Of a stretch of 64,000 nucleotides of DNA, positions 57,816 to 64,000 are shown piece by piece. The notes beneath the pieces are model-generated. The model did no database searches and was not told where the DNA came from. It saw only the letters and a program-made list of their open reading frames with translations. The stretch covers positions 186,001-250,000 of the forward strand of contig NZ_MKKX01000020.1 in NCBI RefSeq assembly GCF_002091985.1, read 5' to 3'. The stretch comes from Rhodococcus sp. 1163. GTDB lineage: Bacteria; Actinomycetota; Actinomycetes; Mycobacteriales; Mycobacteriaceae. The position numbers were made by a program, and so were the translations under genes. Each line of letters starts with the position of its first letter. The first letter of the stretch is position 1.

Positions 57816-58624
57816 CCGCATCCGTGGACAGTCTCCTCGCGGCCGAGATGGACGCGGCACCTGACGAAGGTGCCGCGGAGCGAAATGCCGTCAAACGCGC
57901 TGATCGCCTACGCCTGCTGGTGCAACCCGCCATCGTTCTGATTCTGGTTGTCGGCGTACTTGTCTGGGCTTTCAGTCGTGATCTGACAGCGACTCAACAG
58001 GGCAGCATCACTGCGAGCAACCTCGCCACGCTCACATGGCAGCACATCTTGCTCACCGCGGCAGTCGTGATCATCGTCGTGATCATCGCCGTCCCGCTCG
58101 GAACTCTGCTCACCCGACCCGGATACACCCGTCTCGCACCATTTTTCGTGGGCATCGCCAACATCGGCGCGGCTGCACCTGCAGTCGGTTTGCTGGTCCT
58201 CTTCTACCTGGCGACGCGTCAGACAGGTTTCTGGATAGGCGTACTGCCCATCGCCTTCTATTCGCTGCTTCCGGTGTTGCGCAATACGATTCTGGGATAC
58301 CAGGAGGTCGACAAAACACTCATCGATGCCGGCCGCGGCCAAGGGATGTCCTCGCTGACAGTGCTCCGAAGGCTCGAGTTCCCGATGGCAGTGCCGTACA
58401 TTCTCGCCGGCCTACGCACCTCCCTGGTCCTCGCGGTCGGAACAGCGACGCTGTGTTTCCTCGTGAGCGCAGGTGGACTCGGCATTCTCATCGACACCGG
58501 ATACAAGTTGCGCGACAACGTCACCTTGGTAACCGGTGCCGTACTTGCGGTGTCCCTGGCACTGTTCGTCGATTGGCTCGGCGCCTTGGCCGAGCAGTTC
58601 CTGGGCCCCAAAGGATTACGATGA
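57812..58624 (+). CDS. Osmoprotectant ABC transporter permease (second)
   Basis: This 270-residue permease has an N-terminal hydrophilic stretch of about 30 residues and helices such as LLVQPAIVLILVVGVLVWAF and ILLTAAVVIIVVIIAVPLGT. A GIANIGAAAPAVGLLVLFYL segment follows, with a coupling loop EVDKTLIDAGRGQGMSSLTV and then RRLEFPMAVPYILAGLR. It is a paralog of the permease at 55960, and together they would form the heterodimeric channel. GTG/ATGA overlaps join it to the ATPase and to the binding protein. Confidence 0.92.
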   Translation: MTASVDSLLAAEMDAAPDEGAAERNAVKRADRLRLLVQPAIVLILVVGVLVWAFSRDLTATQQGSITASNLATLTWQHILLTAAVVIIVVIIAVPLGTLLTRPGYTRLAPFFVGIANIGAAAPAVGLLVLFYLATRQTGFWIGVLPIAFYSLLPVLRNTILGYQEVDKTLIDAGRGQGMSSLTVLRRLEFPMAVPYILAGLRTSLVLAVGTATLCFLVSAGGLGILIDTGYKLRDNVTLVTGAVLAVSLALFVDWLGALAEQFLGPKGLR

Positions 58625-59595
58625 AGAAGACGACCACCGTATTCGCACTCGCCATGGCGGGGGCACTTCTGGCCGGCTGCGGACTCGAATCCGGGGGCGC
58701 GGTTCCGCTCTCGGTCGGTCCGGGAAGCATCCAGCCGGTCCCCGAACTCGAGGGCGTCAAGATGACCGTCGGTTCCAAGGACTTCACCGAACAAATCACG
58801 CTCGGCTACATAATCGAGTTCGCAATGGCCGCCGCCGGTGCAGAGGTTCGGGATCTGACCAACATTCAGGGCTCCAACAGCACACGTGACGCCCAGTTGA
58901 ACGGCCAGATCGATCTCACATACGAGTACACCGGCACCGGGTGGATCAACTACCTCGGCAACGAGACACCACTACCCGACTCGACCGAGCAGTACGAAGC
59001 GGTGCGCGATGCCGACCTCGCGGCAAACGACATGGTGTGGGAACCTCCCGCCCCGATGAACAACACCTACGCGCTTGCGATGAACAAGCAGACCGCGGCA
59101 GAAACGGGTGTCAAGACGCTGTCGGACTACGCCAACCTTGTTCGAACCAACCCGTCCGCGGCCACGACCTGCGTCGAAACCGAGTTCAACGTTCGTCAGG
59201 ACGGCTACCCCGGCATGGCCGCAAAGTACGAGTTCGATCCGAATCTTGCGCCTCGGCAGATTCTCCAGACCGGAATCATCTATCAGGCCACCGCCGACGG
59301 AACTCAGTGCAAGTTCGGTGAGGTGTTCACTACCGACGGACGCATCATCGCGCTCGATCTCGTTCTACTCGAAGACGATCGAGCGTTCTTTCCCAAGTAC
59401 AACCCGTCACTGATCATGAAGAAGGACTTCGCCGATGCCCATCCCGAGGTGCAGGAAGTCATGGCGCCTATCACCGCGAAGCTCGACGATAAGGTCATGA
59501 CCGAATTGAACCGCCAGGTGGACGTCGAGGGCAAGGAGCCCGCCGACGTCGCACGCGACTGGCTCGTCTCGGAAGGTTTCGTCACCACCGGCTGA
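58621..59595 (+). CDS. Osmoprotectant-binding lipoprotein
   Basis: This 324-residue substrate-binding protein of the OpuBC/OpuCC type has a lipoprotein signal ending MAGALLAGCGLESGG (Cys near 20). It shows MTVGSKDFTEQITLGYIIEF near residue 44, IQGSNSTRDAQLNGQIDLTY (the NSxT..D ligand area), YEYTGTGWINYLG, and GRIIALDLVLLEDDRAFFP near 240. The aromatic Tyr and Trp residues probably box a quaternary amine such as betaine or ergothioneine-like compounds. ATG 58621 overlaps the permease stop. The open frame upstream belongs to the permease region. Confidence 0.93.
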   Translation: MKKTTTVFALAMAGALLAGCGLESGGAVPLSVGPGSIQPVPELEGVKMTVGSKDFTEQITLGYIIEFAMAAAGAEVRDLTNIQGSNSTRDAQLNGQIDLTYEYTGTGWINYLGNETPLPDSTEQYEAVRDADLAANDMVWEPPAPMNNTYALAMNKQTAAETGVKTLSDYANLVRTNPSAATTCVETEFNVRQDGYPGMAAKYEFDPNLAPRQILQTGIIYQATADGTQCKFGEVFTTDGRIIALDLVLLEDDRAFFPKYNPSLIMKKDFADAHPEVQEVMAPITAKLDDKVMTELNRQVDVEGKEPADVARDWLVSEGFVTTG

Positions 59596-59610
59596 ACAAC
59601 GGTGGAGTGG

Positions 59611-62600
59611 TCAGGCCCCGAAGGTCCGCTCCACCACAGCCTTTGCTCGACGCGTCACACGGAGGTAGTTGTCGAGGAACTCCCCCGCATCGGCGTTCTT
59701 CCACCCGGCCACCTTTGCGACGGCGGAGAGAACATGCCCCGGTGCAGGGAGTTGGTCCGTCGGCTTTCCGCGCACGAGTACGAGTGCGTTGCGTGCCTTC
59801 GTTGCGAGAATCCATGCTTCGCGCAATAGTTCGACGTCGGTCTCGCTCATCAACTCGGCCGCGCCGATTGCGTCGAGAGTTTGCAGAGTCGAGGTGTTGT
59901 GCAGGGACGGCACATTGTGCGCATGCCTGAGTTGGATGAGCTGCACCGTCCACTCGATGTCGGCGAGCCCCCCTCTACCCAGTTTGGTGTGGGTGGCGGG
60001 GTCGGCGCCCTTCGGCAGACGTTCGGAGTCGATTCGTGCCTTGATGCGGCGAATTTCTCGTACGGACTCCTGCGAGACGCCGCCTTCCGGATATCGAATC
60101 TTGTCGACCATGAGCAGAAACTTGATGCCGAGATCCTGATCGCCGGCAACCTGGTGGGCCCGCAGCAGCGCCTGGACCTCCCAGGCCTGAGCCCACTGCG
60201 CGTAGTACGCCTTGTACGACGCGAGAGTCCTGACCACCGGCCCGTTTCGGCCTTCCGGCCGCAAACCGGTGTCCACCTCCAACGGTGGGTCGGTACTCGG
60301 CGCACCGAGTAACTTACGAATCCGATCGGCAATACTGTTGGCCCACTTGACGGCGACACTGTCGTCGGAGCCCTCGACGGGTTCGCATACGAACAACACA
60401 TCTGCATCGCTGCCGTAGCCGAGTTCTCCGCCGCCGAGTCGGCCCATACCGATCACAGCCAGGCTGGCAGGGGCAGGCTCCCCACGTTCGGCTTCGCTCG
60501 CCCGAATGGCAGCTGCCAGTGCAGCGTTGATCACCGCGGCCCATACCGAGGACAAAGCCGTGCACACCTGCGGCACATCGAGCATGCCGAGGATGTCGGC
60601 CGACGCTACCCGCGCGAGCTCGTGTCTACGCAGAGCCCGCGCGGCGTCGATGGCACGAACCGGATCGTCATACCGACCCGAAGACGACAGGATCGCTCGG
60701 TACGTTTCCTCGGGTTCGACGTCGAGAAGCCTCGGTCCGGTCGGTCCGTCGGCGAAGAGTCTGATGACCTCGGGAGCTTTGATGAGCAGATCCGGCACGT
60801 AGGCCGAGGATCCGAGCACGATCATCAAACGCTGAGCGACGGCACCTTCGTCGCGCAGTATCCGCAGAAACCAGGTTTGGTCCGTAGTGGCCTCGCAGAG
60901 CCGCCGGTAGTTGAGTAGGCCGGCGTCCGAGTCCGGGGTATCGGCCAGCCATTCGAGAAGTGTCGGCAGCAGCACCGCTTGAATCTGGCCACGTCGTGAG
61001 CCTGAACCGACGAGCGCGCGCAGGTGCCCTATCGCGTTCTGAGGCGCGGCAAATCCCAGCGCGGAGAGTTGGCGCACGGCGGCTTCCGGAGTCAGCCTGA
61101 CGGTGTCGGAATCGAACCGTACGACGGAATCGAGTAGGGGTCGATAGAACAGTTTCGCGTGCAACCTGCGAATCCGGAGCGCGTTGCGTTTGATCTCGGC
61201 AGTCAGCACTCCGAGTGCGTCACGATTGCCGTCGGGGCGCATATGCGCTGCTCGGGCGAGCCAGCGCAGCGCTTCCTCGTCGTCCGGTGGTGGAAGCGTG
61301 TGGGTTCGCTTCATCCGCTGAAGCTGCAGACGGTGTTCGAGTAGTCGCAGGAATTCGTAGGACGCGGTCAGGTTCGCGGCGTCGTCGCGCCCAACGTATC
61401 CCCCGTCGCTGAGCGCGACCAGGGCGTCCACAGTGCCGAGAACTCGGAGAGTTTCGTCGGTACGGCCGTGGACGAGTTGCAGCAGCTGTACTGCGAATTC
61501 GACATCCCGCAGGCTTCCGCGACCCAGTTTGATCTCGCGTTCACGGAGCTCGGGTGGGACCATCTCCTCGACGCGACGGCGCATCGCGCGGACCTCGGGA
61601 ACGAAATCCTCTCGCTGCGAGGCCAACCACACCATCGGGTTGAGTGCGGCGACGTAGCTGTGACCGAGCTCGAGGTTCCCGGTCATCGGACGTGCTTTGA
61701 GCAGAGCCTGGAACTCCCACGTCTTGGCCCACCGCTTGTAGTAGGCGACATGCGAATCGAGGGTGCGGACCAGTTCGCCACGCTTCCCCTCCGGTCGAAG
61801 CGCTGCATCGACCTCGAAGAACGCCGAGGAGCCGATCCGCATCATTTCGCCCGCGATCCGACTGGAAACCGCATCCGCAGGTTCGGCCACGAATACGACG
61901 TCGACGTCGGAGACGTAATTGAGCTCTCGCGCACCGCATTTGCCCATTGCGATCACGGCGAGTCGGGTCGGCATCGGATCGTCCGGGCAGACTGTCGCGA
62001 CGGCGACAGCCAGCGCTGCGGTCAAGGCGGCGTCCGCCATGTCGGAGAGCTGATTTCCCACGAGCTGGTACGGCACGACGGGCTCGTTCTCCACGGTGGC
62101 AGCGAGATCCGCCGCGGCGAGAACCATCACTTGGTCACGGTAGGTTTTACGCAGTGCGACAACGGCATCGGGTCCGGTAAGACCCGCCCGGTACAACTCC
62201 GGTGAGGCATTCGGACCGGTCTCGGGCACTGCGTCGACAGCGGCCAGGAGTTCGTCGGTGAGCTGCTGCTTGCTGGGTAGTTCCACTCGCGCGGACGGAC
62301 CCACGGCGCGGCCTTCGGGTGTGCTGAGCAGACGCCAGGTATCCGGATCGGAAACAAGGTGATCGGCAAGCGCGCTCGAGGCACCGCAGAGACCCAACAA
62401 TCGACCGCGAAGGCCCTTGTCCGAACGCAAGGCCTGGTCGACTTCGGAGAAGCCGTCGCCGAGCAAATCCTGCAGCCTCGTCAGTGTCCGCAGCGCGAGA
62501 TCCGCGTTGGCTGCACGCGACAACGACCACAGCAGTTCGAGACTGTTCTCGTCGACCCACCCGAGCTTCTGTAGATCAGCGGGCGCAGTGGCCTCGACCA

Positions 62601-62655
62601 GACCGAGACGTCCTGGCCCTGGGACGATCGAACGTGATGTGGGTGGACGCACCAT
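59611..62655 (-). CDS. glnE: Glutamine synthetase adenylyltransferase/adenylyl-removing enzyme
   Basis: This 1014-residue two-headed enzyme has an N-terminal deadenylylase domain with [20 protein letters not shown] near residue 235. [21 protein letters not shown] segment, the central helical region and the C-terminal adenylyltransferase domain follow, with [20 protein letters not shown] near 740 holding the catalytic Asp pair. [20 protein letters not shown] is near 905. It attaches or removes AMP on a Tyr of GlnA1 in answer to nitrogen state and GlnB/GlnK. It lies between glnA1 (with the ABC operon) and glnA2, convergent with the transporter and 15 bases from its stop. Confidence 0.97.
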   Translation of the reverse strand: MVRPPTSRSIVPGPGRLGLVEATAPADLQKLGWVDENSLELLWSLSRAANADLALRTLTRLQDLLGDGFSEVDQALRSDKGLRGRLLGLCGASSALADHLVSDPDTWRLLSTPEGRAVGPSARVELPSKQQLTDELLAAVDAVPETGPNASPELYRAGLTGPDAVVALRKTYRDQVMVLAAADLAATVENEPVVPYQLVGNQLSDMADAALTAALAVAVATVCPDDPMPTRLAVIAMGKCGARELNYVSDVDVVFVAEPADAVSSRIAGEMMRIGSSAFFEVDAALRPEGKRGELVRTLDSHVAYYKRWAKTWEFQALLKARPMTGNLELGHSYVAALNPMVWLASQREDFVPEVRAMRRRVEEMVPPELREREIKLGRGSLRDVEFAVQLLQLVHGRTDETLRVLGTVDALVALSDGGYVGRDDAANLTASYEFLRLLEHRLQLQRMKRTHTLPPPDDEEALRWLARAAHMRPDGNRDALGVLTAEIKRNALRIRRLHAKLFYRPLLDSVVRFDSDTVRLTPEAAVRQLSALGFAAPQNAIGHLRALVGSGSRRGQIQAVLLPTLLEWLADTPDSDAGLLNYRRLCEATTDQTWFLRILRDEGAVAQRLMIVLGSSAYVPDLLIKAPEVIRLFADGPTGPRLLDVEPEETYRAILSSSGRYDDPVRAIDAARALRRHELARVASADILGMLDVPQVCTALSSVWAAVINAALAAAIRASEAERGEPAPASLAVIGMGRLGGGELGYGSDADVLFVCEPVEGSDDSVAVKWANSIADRIRKLLGAPSTDPPLEVDTGLRPEGRNGPVVRTLASYKAYYAQWAQAWEVQALLRAHQVAGDQDLGIKFLLMVDKIRYPEGGVSQESVREIRRIKARIDSERLPKGADPATHTKLGRGGLADIEWTVQLIQLRHAHNVPSLHNTSTLQTLDAIGAAELMSETDVELLREAWILATKARNALVLVRGKPTDQLPAPGHVLSAVAKVAGWKNADAGEFLDNYLRVTRRAKAVVERTFGA

Positions 62656-62774
62656 CAGCGAACACCTCGACTCTGGCGTAACACAGGTTCACCTCACCGC
62701 GGGCGGGAACTAGCTCTTACTCGAACGAAGTAAAATCTAACCCATTCCACCGGCATCCGATGACAGTGCGCAGA

Positions 62775-64000
62775 TCACAATCCCAAGTAGGCCTTCAGCT
62801 CGTACGGCGTGACATGCGAGCGGTATTCCTCCCACTCCCGACGCTTGTTGCGCAGGAAGAAGTCGAAGACATGCTCGCCGAGGGCCTCGGCGACGAGCTC
62901 GGAGCCTTCCATAGCGTTCAGAGCCTGATCGAGATTGCCTGGGAGTTCCTTGTATCCCATGGCGCGACGCTCGGCGGATGTCAACGCCCACACGTCCTCT
63001 TCGGCCTCTGGTGGCAACGTGTAGCCCTTTTCGATGCCACGTAGACCGGCAGCGAGCAGGACTGCGAAGGCAAGGTAGGGGTTGCAGGCGGAGTCGGGGC
63101 TGCGGATCTCGACGCGACGCGAGGACGCCTTGTTCGGGGTGTACATCGGAACCCGAATGAGGGCCGAGCGGTTGGACGGTCCCCAAGACGCTGCCGTCGG
63201 TGCTTCTCCACCGCGGATCAACCGCTTGTAAGAGTTGACCCACTGGTTGGTGACGGCGCTGATCTCGTTGGCATGTTCGAGGATTCCGGCGATGAACGAC
63301 TTGCCGGTCTCCGAGAGCTGCATCGGGTCGTCGGGATTGTGGAATGCGTTGGTGTCGCCCTCGAACAGGCTCATGTGCGTGTGCATCGCCGAGCCGGCCT
63401 GATCACTGAACGGCTTGGGCATGAACGTCGCGCGGACGCCCTCGGCGATGGCAACTTCCTTGACCAGGTATCGGAAGGTCATGATGTTGTCGGCCATCGA
63501 CAGTGCGTCGGCGTAGCGGAGGTCGATTTCCTGCTGACCGGGCGCAGCCTCGTGATGGCTGAACTCGACCGAGATACCCATCGACTCGAGCGCATCGATG
63601 GCGTGACGGCGAAAGTTCGGCGCCGAGTCGTGCACGGCCTGATCGAAATACCCACCGTTGTCGGCGGGCGTGGGTGGCGATCCATCCTCTGGCGAGTCCT
63701 TGAGCAGGAAGAACTCGATCTCCGGATGCACGTAGCAGCTGAACCCGAGGTCTGCGGCCTTGCTCAACTGGCGCCGCAGCACGTGGCGCGAATCGGCCCA
63801 GGACGGTGAGCCGTCGGGCATCGCGATGTCGCAGAACATGCGGGCCGAATGCTGGTGCCCCTTGCTGCTCGACCAGGGCAGGATCTGAAAAGTCGACGGA
63901 TCGGGCTTGGCCACGGTATCCGCTTCGGAGACGCGAGCGAATCCCTCGATAGCGCTTCCGTCGAAGCCGATGCCTTCGTCGAAGGCACCTTCGAGTTCCG
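62775..64000 (-). CDS. glnA2: Glutamine synthetase type I, GlnA2 (5' end beyond window)
   Basis: This 3' part of a GSI gene runs to the right edge. It lacks only the N-terminal start: the first visible residues are ELEGAFDEGIGFDGSAIEGF. Motifs include MFCDIAMPDGSPSWADSRHV, HEAAPGQQEIDLRYADAL, FMPKPFSDQAGSAMHTHMSL and SFIAGILEHANEISAVTNQW. The segment matching the adenylylation site reads EEDVWALTSAERRAMGY and has no Tyr, so unlike GlnA it should not be controlled by GlnE. It corresponds to Rv2222c. It lies 119 bases upstream of glnE on the same strand. Confidence 0.95.
   Translation of the reverse strand, partial: ELEGAFDEGIGFDGSAIEGFARVSEADTVAKPDPSTFQILPWSSSKGHQHSARMFCDIAMPDGSPSWADSRHVLRRQLSKAADLGFSCYVHPEIEFFLLKDSPEDGSPPTPADNGGYFDQAVHDSAPNFRRHAIDALESMGISVEFSHHEAAPGQQEIDLRYADALSMADNIMTFRYLVKEVAIAEGVRATFMPKPFSDQAGSAMHTHMSLFEGDTNAFHNPDDPMQLSETGKSFIAGILEHANEISAVTNQWVNSYKRLIRGGEAPTAASWGPSNRSALIRVPMYTPNKASSRRVEIRSPDSACNPYLAFAVLLAAGLRGIEKGYTLPPEAEEDVWALTSAERRAMGYKELPGNLDQALNAMEGSELVAEALGEHVFDFFLRNKRREWEEYRSHVTPYELKAYLGL

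Noticed and set aside
58036-58620. An upstream extension of the binding-protein frame
   Set aside because: It overlaps the permease gene. The lipoprotein signal starts at 58621.

Overview
The window is high-GC actinobacterial DNA from the mycolic-acid group (Mycobacteriales). Protein sequences and codon use point to Rhodococcus or a close Nocardiaceae relative. Gene order follows, from memory, the Mycobacterium tuberculosis segment Rv2172c to Rv2222c almost gene for gene: mptA, pknL, aroG, an RNase, mptC, an acyltransferase, an ArsA-like ATPase, fadD15, pimB', NlpC/P60, trpD, ctaE-qcrCAB, ctaF-ctaC, asnB, adoK, cob genes, ilvE, gcvT, pepB, sucB/dlaT, lipB-lipA, glnA1, glnE, glnA2. It is a conserved core block with a few lineage-specific insertions. 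No rRNA, tRNA, CRISPR, prophage or transposase was seen.

Region by region: (1) 1-6433 holds the 5' part of a MetF-like gene on the minus strand, then a plus-strand run of prenyl diphosphate synthase (crtE type), phytoene desaturase (crtI), the lipomannan alpha-1,6-mannosyltransferase mptA, and phytoene synthase (crtB). Carotenoid genes therefore surround a cell-wall glycosyltransferase. (2) 6405-14177 holds the Ser/Thr kinase pknL with a divergent DNA-binding partner, aroG, a DEDD RNase, a second mannosyltransferase (mptC type), a PlsC-like acyltransferase and a ROK sugar kinase. (3) 14285-23509 is an envelope and lipid cluster: a CxxC protein, an ArsA-like ATPase with an in-frame 15-bp tandem repeat, two SRPBCC proteins, divergent fadD15, pimB', a HEXXH lipoprotein and two NlpC/P60 hydrolases. 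The upstream NlpC/P60 gene is preceded by what looks like a cyclic di-AMP (ydaO type) riboswitch.

(4) 23803-27978 holds a small Cys-rich protein, a DEDDh exonuclease fused to a UvrC-like GIY-YIG module, a stand-alone Lrp ligand-binding domain, trpD and an unknown protein. (5) 28130-35404 is the respiratory block: ctaE-qcrC-qcrA-qcrB with 4-base overlaps inside qcrCAB, then convergent ctaC-ctaF. A decayed membrane-protein gene lies between the two arms. (6) 35637-43471 holds asnB, adoK, erpA, glycerate kinase, a DUF3043 membrane protein and cobU-cobT-cobS. (7) 43474-53587 holds ilvE, gcvT, leucyl aminopeptidase, sucB, a TIGR01777 epimerase, lipB, lipA and a DUF4191 protein. The lipoyl-dependent E2 subunit thus lies close to both lipoylation enzymes, with gcvT nearby. 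(8) 53591-64000 is nitrogen control (glnA1, glnE, 5'-truncated glnA2), with a four-gene osmoprotectant ABC transporter inserted between glnA1 and glnE.

Several convergent boundaries carry long perfect hairpins typical of terminators. Comparisons with M. tuberculosis are from memory, and no database search was run.
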